Below are positions 22,328 through 31,847 of a stretch of DNA of 64,000 bases, piece by piece; within the stretch, counting starts at the first letter, position 1, and each line of letters begins with the position of its first letter. The position numbers and the translations under genes were made by a program. Under the pieces are notes generated by a model. The model searched no databases and had not been told where the DNA came from. It saw nothing but the letters and a program-made list of their open reading frames with translations. This stretch comes from Desulfobaculum sp044987625 (GTDB lineage Bacteria > Desulfobacterota > Desulfovibrionia > Desulfovibrionales > Desulfovibrionaceae): positions 124,001 to 188,000 of the forward strand of contig NZ_JBJDSB010000003.1 in the NCBI RefSeq assembly GCF_044987625.1, in the 5' to 3' direction.

Positions 22328-22833
22328 TGATCAACGAGCTACCACGCCAGATTGCCATAAGCGAAAGCACCTCCTGTAGAATCCTCCTTGGGCTTCCTGC
22401 ATCCGAGGGGTGGGCGGCAACGCTCGCCCTTCGGGGGCAGGGTTCCACTGATGTTGAAGGCGTTGCCGATGGTGATGCCTTTGTCTTTTCGTTTGTTTGC
22501 ACACTGCCTGCGGGGCGGCACTGGTGGCAGATCATTGCCACGCGTGGCGATGAGCAGCGTGTTGTGCAGTCCGGAAAGCTGGAGGTGGTCCCTAACTTCC
22601 TTGGCGTCGGTGGACCTTATGACGGGCGGACGGAAGCCGAGAAGGCTCTAGAGGCCGTGGACGCCGCGCTGTCTGGTTGCGCGGGGGATGCCGTGTGGTC
22701 ATACCAGATCGCAGGGAGGCAGCTCCAGCGCTACAGCATTGACCAGCTGCGGAAGCTGCGTGGCCAGCTAGTTGTCCGCGTTCGTTCTGAGCGTGGGCAA
22801 AACGGATTCAAAACCATAGGGGTTCGCCTGTGA
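22327..22833 (+). CDS. Head-joining-type small protein
   Basis: 168 residues; ATG at 22324 and 22327 both overlap the terminase stop. The C-terminal part (GDAVWSYQIAGRQLQRYSID then QLRKLRGQLVVRVRSE) matches gpW/DUF6148-type proteins that sit between terminase and portal. The N-terminal 110 residues form an extra beta-rich domain (CRILLGLPASEGWAATLALR) not found in gpW, which is only about 68 residues. Role in head completion inferred. Confidence 0.65.
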   Translation: MINELPRQIAISESTSCRILLGLPASEGWAATLALRGQGSTDVEGVADGDAFVFSFVCTLPAGRHWWQIIATRGDEQRVVQSGKLEVVPNFLGVGGPYDGRTEAEKALEAVDAALSGCAGDAVWSYQIAGRQLQRYSIDQLRKLRGQLVVRVRSERGQNGFKTIGVRL

Positions 22834-24377
22834 GCCTGTTGGATATTTTCCGGGGGCGCGCGGTTGAGGCAGACCCGGCCCCACGTCGCAGGACGCTGCC
22901 GCCCCGGTTTGGGCGGCGGAATTATGGGGCCGAGTCCGGCTCGTTTGACGCTGCGTCAGCGAATCGGACAACCGCAGGATGGACCAGCGAGCCGATGAGC
23001 GCATCCGTATTGGTTGAACGCTCGTGGCGTGTTTTGTGCGCGCGTGGGCGCGAGGCCGCAAACAATATCGACCATGGCAAGCGGTTCCTGCGGTTGGTGC
23101 GGACAAACGTTGTTGGGCCTCGCGGTGTCGCTGTGGTGCCGACTGTACAGCTTGCGGATGGAAGCCCCGATGCGTTGGCCCGGCAGGCGTTGTCTGATGC
23201 GTGGAAGCATTGGGGCCAGAACCCTGAGGTGACAGGCACACTGACATGGCGCGAACTGCAAGGGTTAGCCGTTCAGACCGTCGCTCGGGATGGCGAGGTC
23301 TTTGTCCGCCGGCTGCGCGGTCGGCGCTTTGGAGCCTATCACTACCAGCTCCAGTTGATTGATCCCGTGCGTGTCCCGGTGCAAATGCGCGAGAAGCTGA
23401 CAAACGGGAATCGCATTCGGGCTGGTATTGAGTTCACGCCGGAAGGCCGTCCTGTCGCGTACTACCTGCGTGGCGATCAGGACGACTACATCAGTGGTGT
23501 CGATTACGGCGGCGCGAGGTACGAGCGTATCCCCGCAGAAGAGATGTATCACCTCTTTGTACCGGAGATGATCAACCAGCCGCGTGGGGTGTCGTGGATG
23601 GGGACGGCCCTGACACGTATGCACCACCTGTCGAAGTATGAGACAGCCGCAGTCATCAACGCCCGTATCGGTGCTTCTAAGATGGGATTCTTTGAGACCG
23701 ATCCCGAAATGGAAGTTCCGGAGTTTGATGACGAAGACGAAGAGGTCTTCCCCATGGACGCCGAGCCGGGAACCATGGAGCGCTTGCCCTATGGGTACAA
23801 GTTCCGCGCATGGGATCCGCAGTACCCACAAGGCGAGTTCGGTGTTTTTGTGCGGTCATGTTTGCAATCCATTTCCGCAGGCCTTGGCGTGTCCTACGCC
23901 TCGTTGTCTGGCGACCTGTCAGGCGTGAACTATTCCAGCATCAGGGCCGGAGTGCTCGACGAGCGGGACCAGTGGATGGACCTGCAACAGTGGTTCATCG
24001 ACAAGCTGGTGCAACCCGTCTTTGAAGATTGGGTGGCGACGGCGGTGTTGGCCGGGGCTATCAAGATTGGCCTGACTCCCTTACGCGCTGAACGCGTCGA
24101 GCAGTATAAGCGCGCGCGATACCAGGCGCGGCGCTGGCAGTGGGTTGACCCACAAAAAGACGTGAAGGCCGCCCGTGAAGCACAGAACGGTTTGATGCGT
24201 TCTGTTTCCGACACGATCAGGGAACAGGGGCGTGATCCTGAAGAGGTCTTTGAAGAGATCAAGGAAGATAGGGATCGGTGGGAGGAATTGGGACTGGCCC
24301 CGGCCCCGGTGAAACAAACCGCTCCGAAGGGGCATGAGCATGGAGGCGATGATGCCGAAGACGAAGCCGACGCTTGA
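22830..24377 (+). CDS. Portal protein, lambda family
   Basis: 515 residues, GTG start overlapping the previous TGA. Typical blocks: SFDAASANRTTAGWTSEPMS near the start, ARDGEVFVRRLRGRRFGAYH, and GVSYASLSGDLSGVNYSSIR near 355. Forms the dodecameric ring through which DNA enters the capsid. The lambda-type portal with GpA confirms the packaging lineage. Confidence 0.95.
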   Translation: MSLLDIFRGRAVEADPAPRRRTLPPRFGRRNYGAESGSFDAASANRTTAGWTSEPMSASVLVERSWRVLCARGREAANNIDHGKRFLRLVRTNVVGPRGVAVVPTVQLADGSPDALARQALSDAWKHWGQNPEVTGTLTWRELQGLAVQTVARDGEVFVRRLRGRRFGAYHYQLQLIDPVRVPVQMREKLTNGNRIRAGIEFTPEGRPVAYYLRGDQDDYISGVDYGGARYERIPAEEMYHLFVPEMINQPRGVSWMGTALTRMHHLSKYETAAVINARIGASKMGFFETDPEMEVPEFDDEDEEVFPMDAEPGTMERLPYGYKFRAWDPQYPQGEFGVFVRSCLQSISAGLGVSYASLSGDLSGVNYSSIRAGVLDERDQWMDLQQWFIDKLVQPVFEDWVATAVLAGAIKIGLTPLRAERVEQYKRARYQARRWQWVDPQKDVKAAREAQNGLMRSVSDTIREQGRDPEEVFEEIKEDRDRWEELGLAPAPVKQTAPKGHEHGGDDAEDEADA

Positions 24378-26205
24378 GCAGATTCAGAGCCAGAATTGCC
24401 GAGCGTATTTCCCGGTTGAGATGGTCCGTTCCGTCGATGAGGAAAAGCGCACGGTGGAAATCGCGTTTTCCTCGGATCGGGAGATTGAACAGTTTTGGCT
24501 CACGATCCTTGTGTTGGAGCATAGCGCATCCGCATGTGACCTGAACCGCCTGAACAACGGCGGGGCTGTGTTGTTCAATCACAACCGCTCGGCTCATATC
24601 GGCGTTGTGGAGTCGGCCCGAATTGATGGAGACGGCAAGGGGCGCGCGGTTGTGCGCTTTAGCCGATCACCACTCGGGGAAGAGAAGTTCCGGGACGTGG
24701 TTGATGGCGTTCTGCGGCATGTTTCCGTCGGGTTTGAGGTGGATGAAGTCAAGCTGGTGGAAAGCCGCAAGGATGATGTGGATGTGTACAGGGCGACGAA
24801 ATGGACGCCCTACGAAATTTCGTTCGTGACCATCCCCGCTGATGATTCTGTGGGTGTGGGGCGTGACCACGGTGGCGCGCCGAAACCTGAAACGATGGAG
24901 GGAAGAGGAATGCCCCAGAAAGGCGCAACTCCTAAAGGTGAAAACGGCGCGGGCGTGCCCCCTGTTGATGTGACCGCCGAGCGCGACGCCGCTGTGCTGG
25001 CCGAACGGCAGCGCATGGACGATCTGTTGAAGATGGGCCGGGAGTATAACGCCCCGGAAGAGGCCGAGCGCTTTGTCCGTGAAGGCAAGTCGCCGGATCA
25101 GTTCCGTCAGCTCCTGCTGGAGCGGATGAACCAGAAGGCTGACAAACCCAGCCCCGACGAGATGAACGCTGATGTGGGCCTGAGCGAACGTGAACTCAAG
25201 CGTTATTCCTTCGTGAAGGTGCTGCGAGCGCTGGACCCGAACAATCTGCGCGCACGCGAAGCCGCAGCCTTCGAACTGGAAGTTTCCAATGCCGCCGCCC
25301 AGCACCTTGCGCGTGAAGTGCAGGGCATCGTTGTCCCCCCTGAGGTGCTGCAAACGCCGCTCGCCCGCACCTACACCACCGACAGCGGGGCCGCTCCGCA
25401 CGGTGGTGCACTGGTCGGCACCGAGTTGCTGGAAAGCAGTTTCATCGAGCTGCTGAGGAAACGTTGCCTGCTGATGCAGCTGGGTTCCAAGCTCGGCGGA
25501 CTTGTCGGCAACGTTGATATCCCGAAGCAGATCAGCGGGGCTACTGGATATGTTGTTGGTGAGGATCAGGACGTGCCGGAGTCAGATGGCGACTTTGGGA
25601 CGTTGAGTCTGTCGCCGTACACCATTGGTGGAATGTGCGAGGTCTCGCGTCGCCTGCTGATGCAGACCAGTCTGGACGTCGAGGCGACGATCCGTTCCGA
25701 CCTGTCGAAGGCCGTGGCGCTGAAGCTGGATAGCCTTGGTTTCTACGGCACCGGCACCGACGAGCCTTTGGGCCTCAAGTTTACCGCCGGGGTTAACGCC
25801 ATCACCTTCGGAACGGCCAGCCAGCCCACGCATAAGGAAATGGTCCAGATGGAAAGCGAAATCAGCGCCGACGACGCTGACGTTGAAAGCATGGCCTATT
25901 TGCTTAACGCGCGGATGCGGGGACACTGCAAGACCACACCGCGTATGCCGAGTGGCGAGAAGGCAATTATGACCGATGGGGGGCAGATCAATGGCTACCC
26001 CGTCGGCGTTACGAATCAGGTGCAGGGTTCGGATGTCTTTTTCGGCAACTGGGCTGACTTGATGATCGCCATGTGGGGTGGGCTGGAATTGACGCTGGAC
26101 CCGTACACTCACAGTCAGAAGGGACGCCTGCGCATCATTGCCATGCAGGATGCGGACATCGGTGTCCGTAATGCAGAATCCTTCTGCGTGGGCACGAGCG
26201 CCTAA
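24352..26205 (+). CDS. Prohead protease fused to HK97-type major capsid protein
   Basis: 617 residues. N-terminal part (about 1-175) is a U35-type prohead protease: LFNHNRSAHIGVVESARIDG and LRHVSVGFEVDEV carry the His and Ser expected for catalysis. A helical linker (215-320) resembles the scaffold delta domain. Residues about 330-617 are the capsid fold (LLESSFIELLRKRCLLMQLG ... GRLRIIAMQDADIGVRN). Usually two genes; the fusion is known in some phages and is cut during maturation. GGAGG supports the ATG at 24352. Confidence 0.93.
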   Translation: MPKTKPTLEQIQSQNCRAYFPVEMVRSVDEEKRTVEIAFSSDREIEQFWLTILVLEHSASACDLNRLNNGGAVLFNHNRSAHIGVVESARIDGDGKGRAVVRFSRSPLGEEKFRDVVDGVLRHVSVGFEVDEVKLVESRKDDVDVYRATKWTPYEISFVTIPADDSVGVGRDHGGAPKPETMEGRGMPQKGATPKGENGAGVPPVDVTAERDAAVLAERQRMDDLLKMGREYNAPEEAERFVREGKSPDQFRQLLLERMNQKADKPSPDEMNADVGLSERELKRYSFVKVLRALDPNNLRAREAAAFELEVSNAAAQHLAREVQGIVVPPEVLQTPLARTYTTDSGAAPHGGALVGTELLESSFIELLRKRCLLMQLGSKLGGLVGNVDIPKQISGATGYVVGEDQDVPESDGDFGTLSLSPYTIGGMCEVSRRLLMQTSLDVEATIRSDLSKAVALKLDSLGFYGTGTDEPLGLKFTAGVNAITFGTASQPTHKEMVQMESEISADDADVESMAYLLNARMRGHCKTTPRMPSGEKAIMTDGGQINGYPVGVTNQVQGSDVFFGNWADLMIAMWGGLELTLDPYTHSQKGRLRIIAMQDADIGVRNAESFCVGTSA

Positions 26206-26215
26206 AGGGGGAGTC

Positions 26216-26479
26216 ATGAGAAAGCAGAAGAAAAAGGAAATGACCGTCGTTGTGGTGGCACCGGAGGGTGCCGCCAATGTGGGTATTCTGATTGATGGGG
26301 AGATGTGCCGCGAGGGTGATGAAGTGACGGTGCCTCTTTCTGTGGGAAAGAACCTCATCTACCGCGAACGTGCTGTTCCGGCTGGCAGTGCTGCCGCCAA
26401 GGCTATTGTAGCCTCCGCCGAGGAATCCCGAAAGGCTTCCGCAAAGGGTGGGGGCAAGGGCGGCGGGAAGGGTAAGTGA
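26216..26479 (+). CDS. Small head-region protein with Lys/Gly tail
   Basis: 87 residues from the ATG at 26216 (GGGGGAG upstream). Beta-rich core with MCREGDEVTVPLSVGKNLIY and a C-terminal GGGKGGGKGK tail. The position just after the capsid fits a decoration or stabilising protein, but no family was recognised. Confidence 0.65.
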   Translation: MRKQKKKEMTVVVVAPEGAANVGILIDGEMCREGDEVTVPLSVGKNLIYRERAVPAGSAAAKAIVASAEESRKASAKGGGKGGGKGK

Positions 26480-26802
26480 TGCTTACTGACCTCGACGGTT
26501 TCTTCACCGGGCTGGACGCAAAGGACGTGACGGCGGTCTTGGCAGACGGAACCCGGCGCACGTTCAAAGCCTACTTTGATGCGCCTTATCTGGAGCCGCG
26601 CTTGGAAGACTTCGCGGTGGAAACTGCCGCGTACAAGTTGACGTGTCAGGCTCGGGACGTTGCAGGTGTCACAAGGAAGAGCACAGCGGTATGGGTTGAT
26701 GGTGCTGAATACGCCGTAAGTGCCGTGCGTCCTGATGGTACGGGAATCGTCGAGGTCATGCTGGACGCCACATGTGATGTAACCGTGCAGGTGGACTGGT
26801 AA
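26479..26802 (+). CDS. Head-tail joining protein (FII-like)
   Basis: 107 residues: DLDGFFTGLDAKDVTAVLAD then YAVSAVRPDGTGIVEVML, similar to the small beta-barrel attachment proteins of lambda FII type. TGATG coupling to the previous gene and TAATG to the next. Confidence 0.75.
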   Translation: MLTDLDGFFTGLDAKDVTAVLADGTRRTFKAYFDAPYLEPRLEDFAVETAAYKLTCQARDVAGVTRKSTAVWVDGAEYAVSAVRPDGTGIVEVMLDATCDVTVQVDW

Positions 26803-27338
26803 TGTCCACCTGCGGTGTGGCGGAAATCCCCTTGGACGCGGCAAGTGCAGACCGGATCGCGCGGCTGTTTGCTGCGGATCAAAAGCAGATTGAGGCGGCC
26901 ATGCGGCGTGCCGTCAATAAGCTGGGGCGCTGGGTGCGGTCCACAGCGCTGACCGAGGGGGCGCGGGATTCGGGCGTACAGCGAAAGGTTTTAGCCGACC
27001 GCGTACGCCTGACTCTTGGAAAGAACAAACGAGGTGTTCAAGTTTGGTTTGGCCTGTGGCCCGTGCCTTTGAGGTTGCTGAAACCGAAGCAGACGGCCAC
27101 TGGTGTCACTGCTGGTCCGGTAGATCGCCGACATGCGTTTATCGTTACAGGCCGTGACGGTCAGCGGGACGTTTACCGTCGTTCGGGTGATTCGGCGTAT
27201 CCAATCTTTAAGCAGTACCACAGTGTGGATGATGAAATTCGCAGAGTTTTAGAGGTTGATGTGTTCCCCCGTTTGGACGCGCAGTTCGCAAAGTTTTTTG
27301 AACAAGAACTCCGCTGGGAAGTGAGTAAGGCGCGGTGA
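26802..27338 (+). CDS. Minor tail protein Z-like
   Basis: 178 residues: EAAMRRAVNKLGRWVRSTAL then RRHAFIVTGRDGQRDVYRRS resembles lambda gpZ-type completion proteins, which prepare the tail end for head joining. It sits between head and baseplate genes as expected. Confidence 0.75.
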   Translation: MSTCGVAEIPLDAASADRIARLFAADQKQIEAAMRRAVNKLGRWVRSTALTEGARDSGVQRKVLADRVRLTLGKNKRGVQVWFGLWPVPLRLLKPKQTATGVTAGPVDRRHAFIVTGRDGQRDVYRRSGDSAYPIFKQYHSVDDEIRRVLEVDVFPRLDAQFAKFFEQELRWEVSKAR

Positions 27339-27874
27339 GGTGGGTGGTGATTGACGCGGTTCATGCTGAGATATGTGCGGCGCTGAGGCAGGGGCTGCCG
27401 GGGCTGCGGGATGTGGTGGACTATGGCGTTGAGAGGAAGCTCAACGCGCCGCTGGCCGTGGTGCATTTGGCCGGGATGGAGCGGGCCGGGGAGGCTGATG
27501 ACGGCACAGAGCGCCTGTGGGTGCAGTGCCGCTGGGAGGTGTTCCTGGTGGTGGCCGCGCGCGTTTGCGGCGTGGAGCAGGAGCTTCGGCGTATGGCGGC
27601 GGCTGTGGCTACGGTAGTGCAGGGCAATCGGTTTGGGGCGCAGGTCGCGCCCGCGCGGTTTTTGACGGCGGAGCCGAACGAATTTGAGCCGAGCTTTTCC
27701 GGCGCGTTGTCGTGGCGGGTGGAGTTTGAAATTGACGTGCCGCTGGGCGAGAGCGTGTGGGATGGCGAGGGCGTGCCCGTGCAGCAGGTTCTGGCATCGT
27801 ATGCGCCGTTGGTCGGCGAGGACCACAAGGACAAGTACACCGAGGTGACGGCTGATGAACTTCCGAGTCTCTGA
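27335..27874 (+). CDS. Tail completion protein (Gp37/DUF1834-like)
   Basis: 179 residues, GTG start in a GTGA overlap. ALRQGLPGLRDVVDYGVERK then RLWVQCRWEVFLVVAARVCG and SWRVEFEIDVPLGESVWDGE match tail-terminator-like proteins of Mu-type contractile phages. Overlaps the baseplate V gene by 20 bp. Confidence 0.7.
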   Translation: MRWVVIDAVHAEICAALRQGLPGLRDVVDYGVERKLNAPLAVVHLAGMERAGEADDGTERLWVQCRWEVFLVVAARVCGVEQELRRMAAAVATVVQGNRFGAQVAPARFLTAEPNEFEPSFSGALSWRVEFEIDVPLGESVWDGEGVPVQQVLASYAPLVGEDHKDKYTEVTADELPSL

Positions 27875-28517
27875 CATGGAGCGGCGGCTTGCGTCGGTGA
27901 TCCGCGTGGGCACCGTGGCCGAGGCTGACTATTCTGCCGCGCGGCTGCGCGTGGCCTTTGGCGAGGCGGTTTCGGACTGGCTGCCGTGGCTGACGCTTCG
28001 CGCCGGGAATGACCGTACGTGGTGGGCGCCGGAAGTTGGGGAGCAGGTGGTGGTGCTGTCGCCGTCGGGCGATACCGCGCAGGGCGTAGTGCTTGGCAGC
28101 ATCTACCAGTCTGCGCACCCTGCGCCCGCGTCTTCGCCTGATGTTGACCGCCGCGTCTACGCGGACGGGGCCGTCATCGATTATGACCGCAGCGCCCATC
28201 GCCTGCACGCCGTCATCCCCGGCGACATCGTGGCCGAGGCGTCCAAGAGCGTGACCGTGCAGGCTGGCGGCGTCATCAGCGCTACGGCCGGGAGCGCCGT
28301 GGAAGTCACCGCGCCGCAGATCACCTTGAACGGCACCATATTCCTAAACGGTCCTATGACGCAGGGTGGCGGCTCCGGCGGCGGCAACGCCACGTTGAAG
28401 GGCGATCTGCACACCGTGGGCGATATCACCACGGACGCGGATGTGCATGCGGCGGTGTCCCTGAACGGCCATGTTCATCCTTGTCCGCATGGCGGCGACA
28501 CCGGAGGACCGAAGTAG
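27855..28517 (+). CDS. Baseplate spike protein V
   Basis: 220 residues. An OB-fold (about 1-90; VAFGEAVSDWLPWLTLRAGN, WWAPEVGEQVVVLSPSGDT) is followed by a beta-helical stretch (ITLNGTIFLNGPM) and an apex HVHPCPHGG whose HxH would bind iron as in P2 V. It forms the membrane-piercing tip. Confidence 0.93.
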   Translation: MNFRVSDMERRLASVIRVGTVAEADYSAARLRVAFGEAVSDWLPWLTLRAGNDRTWWAPEVGEQVVVLSPSGDTAQGVVLGSIYQSAHPAPASSPDVDRRVYADGAVIDYDRSAHRLHAVIPGDIVAEASKSVTVQAGGVISATAGSAVEVTAPQITLNGTIFLNGPMTQGGGSGGGNATLKGDLHTVGDITTDADVHAAVSLNGHVHPCPHGGDTGGPK

Positions 28518-28852
28518 TGCGCGGCATCGATGCCACAACAGGCCACGATCTGTCCGGCCTCGACCATCTGCGCCAGTCTGTGCGCGACATTCTGACGACG
28601 CCTATCGGCTCGCGCGTGATGCGCCGGGAATACGGCTCGCGTTTGTTCGAGCTGGTGGACGCGCCACTTAATGGCGAGACGCTGGTGGAACTCTACGCGG
28701 CCACGGCGGAGGCTATCGCCATGTGGGAGCCGCGCTTTCGTGTGGAGCGCGTCACCGCGCGCGAGGCAGGGCCGGGGCATGTGGAGCTGGATGTGGTGGG
28801 CACCTACCTGCCGGACGGCAAACCCGTGACCATGGAGGGCATCATCATATGA
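28517..28852 (+). CDS. Baseplate wedge protein W (gp25-like)
   Basis: 111 residues; GTG at 28517 overlaps the V stop (TAGTG) with CCGGAGG upstream. HLRQSVRDILTTPIGSRVMR then REYGSRLFELVDAPLN is the gp25/W signature. The preceding in-frame ATG at 28481 lies inside V and is rejected. Confidence 0.92.
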   Translation: MRGIDATTGHDLSGLDHLRQSVRDILTTPIGSRVMRREYGSRLFELVDAPLNGETLVELYAATAEAIAMWEPRFRVERVTAREAGPGHVELDVVGTYLPDGKPVTMEGIII

Positions 28853-29736
28853 GCGGGTTCTCGGATATTGATCTTTCCCTGCTCGCGCCGCCGCAGGTGG
28901 TGGAGGAGCTGGACGCCGAAACTGTGCTCGCTGAAATGCTGGCGGACTTTCGCGCGCGGCATCCGGAGCATACCGCGTTGGTGGAGTCTGACCCCGCGTA
29001 CAAGATTCTGGAGGCCGCAGCCTACCGGGAAACCTTGCTCCGCCAGCGCGTGAACGATGCGGCCCGGAGTGTGATGCTGGCCTATGCCGGGGGGACGGAC
29101 CTTGATCATCTTGCGGCCTTGGTGCCGCTGGAGCGCAAGCTTGTTGCCCCCGGCGAGCCGGACGCCTATCCGCCCGTGCCGCCGACATGGGAGGCCGATG
29201 CCGAGTTCCGCCGCCGCATCCAGCTTGCGCCCGAAGGCTTTAGCGTGGCCGGGCCGGACCGCGCGTATATCTTTCATGCCCTGACCGTGCCGGGTGTGCG
29301 TGATGCTGCCGTAAGCAGCCCCGCCCCCGGTGAGGTCGTGGTCCATGTGTTGGGCCGCGAAGGGAGCGGCACGCCGGACCCCTCGGTGCTGTCTGCCGTG
29401 GAAGCCGTCTTGATGGCGGCGGAGACGCGCCCGCTGACGGATCATGTCACGGTGCAGGCGGCTGAGGTCGTCACCTACGCCGTGCGCGCTAGCCTTGCCA
29501 TTCAGCCCGGCCCCAGCGCTGAGGCCGTCCGTGATGAAGCCTTGGTCGATATGTGGACCGTGGCCGAAGCGGGGCATGTGCTGGGCGCGGGCATGCCGCT
29601 GTCCAAGGTCTATGCGGCCTTGCAGGTGGAGGGTGTCGCGCGCGTGGCGCTTATCGAGCCTACGGCGGATGTGGCGTGCGCGCCGCATCAGGCTGCCTAC
29701 TGCACAGGCGTAGAACTGGAGGTAGAGCGTGCCTAG
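28849..29736 (+). CDS. Baseplate wedge protein J
   Basis: 295 residues from the ATG at 28849 (ATGA overlap). RVNDAARSVMLAYAGGTDLD then HLAALVPLERK, FRRRIQLAPEGFSVAGPDRA and YIFHALTVPGVRDA are diagnostic for P2 J. Builds the baseplate wedges with W and I. Confidence 0.95.
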   Translation: MSGFSDIDLSLLAPPQVVEELDAETVLAEMLADFRARHPEHTALVESDPAYKILEAAAYRETLLRQRVNDAARSVMLAYAGGTDLDHLAALVPLERKLVAPGEPDAYPPVPPTWEADAEFRRRIQLAPEGFSVAGPDRAYIFHALTVPGVRDAAVSSPAPGEVVVHVLGREGSGTPDPSVLSAVEAVLMAAETRPLTDHVTVQAAEVVTYAVRASLAIQPGPSAEAVRDEALVDMWTVAEAGHVLGAGMPLSKVYAALQVEGVARVALIEPTADVACAPHQAAYCTGVELEVERA

Positions 29737-30343
29737 GCACCTGATGCCGCCAAGTGCCACGGCCATGGAACGGGCGCTGTCCGAAGCCGTGGCGCGGCTG
29801 TCTGCCGTGGGCGTGCCGCTACGCGCCGTGTGGCGTGCAGGGGATTGCCCTGAGCCGCTGCTGGCGTGGCTAGCGTGGTCGCTGTCCGTGGACGCATGGG
29901 ACGAAAGCTGGACCGAAGCACAAAAGCGCGAGGCCATCCGCGCTGCCGTATGGGTGCACCGGCACAAGGGAACGCGCGGCGCGGTGGACCGGGCAGTGCG
30001 CGCCCTTGGCTACCGGGTACGCATCCGCGAATGGTGGGAGGAAACTCCGAAGGGCGAGCCGTATACCTTCGCCATTGAGATCGAGGTGGATGATCGCGGC
30101 GTGGATGCAGACCTGTACGGCATGCTGACGCGCGTGGTGGATGCGGCAAAGAACACCCGCTCGCACCTGCGCGGTTTTGCCGTGGTCTCGACCACGCGCG
30201 GACGCGTTTATGCGGGGATGGCCCTGCACACTGGTGCGGCCCTCACGGTGCTGCCGTGGCGTCCGGAGAATATCGAGCAGGCTTCGCCGCTGCATGTCGG
30301 CGCGACGCTGCAAACGTTTACGACTGTAACCGCTCAACCCTAG
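29729..30343 (+). CDS. Tail protein I
   Basis: 204 residues, GTG start, 8-bp overlap with J. LLAWLAWSLSVDAWDESWTE then QKREAIRAAVWVHRHKGTRG is the classic P2 I motif. Baseplate component to which the fibre attaches. Confidence 0.94.
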   Translation: MPRHLMPPSATAMERALSEAVARLSAVGVPLRAVWRAGDCPEPLLAWLAWSLSVDAWDESWTEAQKREAIRAAVWVHRHKGTRGAVDRAVRALGYRVRIREWWEETPKGEPYTFAIEIEVDDRGVDADLYGMLTRVVDAAKNTRSHLRGFAVVSTTRGRVYAGMALHTGAALTVLPWRPENIEQASPLHVGATLQTFTTVTAQP

Positions 30344-30353
30344 CGAGGACGAT

Positions 30354-31838
30354 ATGGCTAAGGATTTTTTTGTCATCCTCACCGAGACGGGCCGGGCCAA
30401 GCTGGCGAATGCCGTAGCGCTTGGCCGGACTGTATCCCTGACGCATTGCGCCGTAGGCGATGGCGCGGGGCAGGCGGTGACGCCGGATGCGGCGCAGACG
30501 GCATTGACCCGCGAGGTCTACCGCGCCCAGCTCAATACGCTGGAAACGGACCCGGACAACCCGGCGTACATCGTGGCCGAACTGGTCATCCCGTCCGAGG
30601 AAGGCGGCTGGACTATTCGCGAGGCAGGCATCATCGACGCCGATGGCGATCTGTTTGCCGTGGGCAACCTGCCCGAAACGTACAAACCGCAGATTGCCGA
30701 AGGCTCTGCCGCCGAACTGCGCGTGCGCCTTGTTATGGAGGTGAGCAACACCGCCGCCGTGGAGCTGAAGGTGGACCCGACGGTGGTGCTCGCAAGCCGC
30801 GGCTATGTGGACGCGCAGGTTGTAGAAGTCCGCACCCTGCTGGAAACCCACACCGCCCGCACCGACGACCCCCACCACACCATCCCCGAAGGCGGCGAGC
30901 CGGGGCAGGTGCTGGTGATGCAGGAGGATGGCAGCGTGGCGTGGGGAAGTGTCGCGGGGGTCCCCGTGTCTCAGCTGTGCTGGTCAACCACAGGTGTCCC
31001 CCTGCCCGGAACGGTCCCCGCCAACGTCAAACAGAAGTTCCTGAGGGGGACGTATCCGCAGCTGGACGAGGCCGTCCTTGCCGCCGGGAACTACCTGACG
31101 GACGAGGCCGCGTGGGACGCGGAAGCGGCGGCGCAGGACGGCTCGTGCGGGCGGTACTGCGTGACGGCGGAGCATATTATCCTGCCGTGCTACCGCCACT
31201 ACATTGCGGCGGCGCGTTCGGGTGTAGCTGGGAAAGAGGCTGGTGATTGGTTGGCGGATGAGACGGAGAAACATCAACACACAATACCATGGGGTGCTGT
31301 ACCAGCAGAAAGTACAACTTGGACACCCTGGGGTGTAAATCCCGATTATACGGACAGATACGGTGCAAATACTGCAGACACAGACAACACGTGGGTAATG
31401 TCCGAACCAGTTGGTGGAGAAGAAACCCGCCCCAAAACCCTCTACGCCCTTCCCTGCATCAAGGTCGCCGACGTGGCCATCAACGCCGCGCAGGTGGACC
31501 TGCTGGCGCTTGCTGACCAAGTGGCGGCTATCAACGGGAGCAAGGTAGATAGAAGCGAGTGGACGCAGAATCTGGGGACCAGCGGCTGGCAGAAGTTGCC
31601 GAGTGGGTTGATTTTGCAGTGGGGTGTTGCACCAGAGGTCACGAACGGAGTACGTACTCCGGTTAGCTTTCCGATAGCTTTCACAACCGCATGCTTATCT
31701 TTACAGATTACGCTAAGAGACAATGGCTCCGGGCAGGGCGTTGGCGTTTCACCAGCATATGAAAACCTTGCGGTGACGGGTTTCGATTTCTCATGTCAGA
31801 ATGGATACCCCGGATTATGGCAAGCGATTGGCTACTAA
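30354..31838 (+). CDS. Tail fibre protein H
   Basis: 494 residues. The N-terminal attachment domain (1-160) reads FFVILTETGRAKLANAVALG and WTIREAGIIDADGDLFAVGN, as in phage tail-collar fibres. The middle has LPGTVPANVKQKFLRGTYPQ. The distal third contains a patch (31250-31440) visibly AT-richer than the proximal half and a gp53-like end (GWQKLPSGLILQWG). The composition change marks the likely receptor-binding, horizontally exchanged portion. Confidence 0.9.
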   Translation: MAKDFFVILTETGRAKLANAVALGRTVSLTHCAVGDGAGQAVTPDAAQTALTREVYRAQLNTLETDPDNPAYIVAELVIPSEEGGWTIREAGIIDADGDLFAVGNLPETYKPQIAEGSAAELRVRLVMEVSNTAAVELKVDPTVVLASRGYVDAQVVEVRTLLETHTARTDDPHHTIPEGGEPGQVLVMQEDGSVAWGSVAGVPVSQLCWSTTGVPLPGTVPANVKQKFLRGTYPQLDEAVLAAGNYLTDEAAWDAEAAAQDGSCGRYCVTAEHIILPCYRHYIAAARSGVAGKEAGDWLADETEKHQHTIPWGAVPAESTTWTPWGVNPDYTDRYGANTADTDNTWVMSEPVGGEETRPKTLYALPCIKVADVAINAAQVDLLALADQVAAINGSKVDRSEWTQNLGTSGWQKLPSGLILQWGVAPEVTNGVRTPVSFPIAFTTACLSLQITLRDNGSGQGVGVSPAYENLAVTGFDFSCQNGYPGLWQAIGY

Positions 31839-31847
31839 GGAGACACC

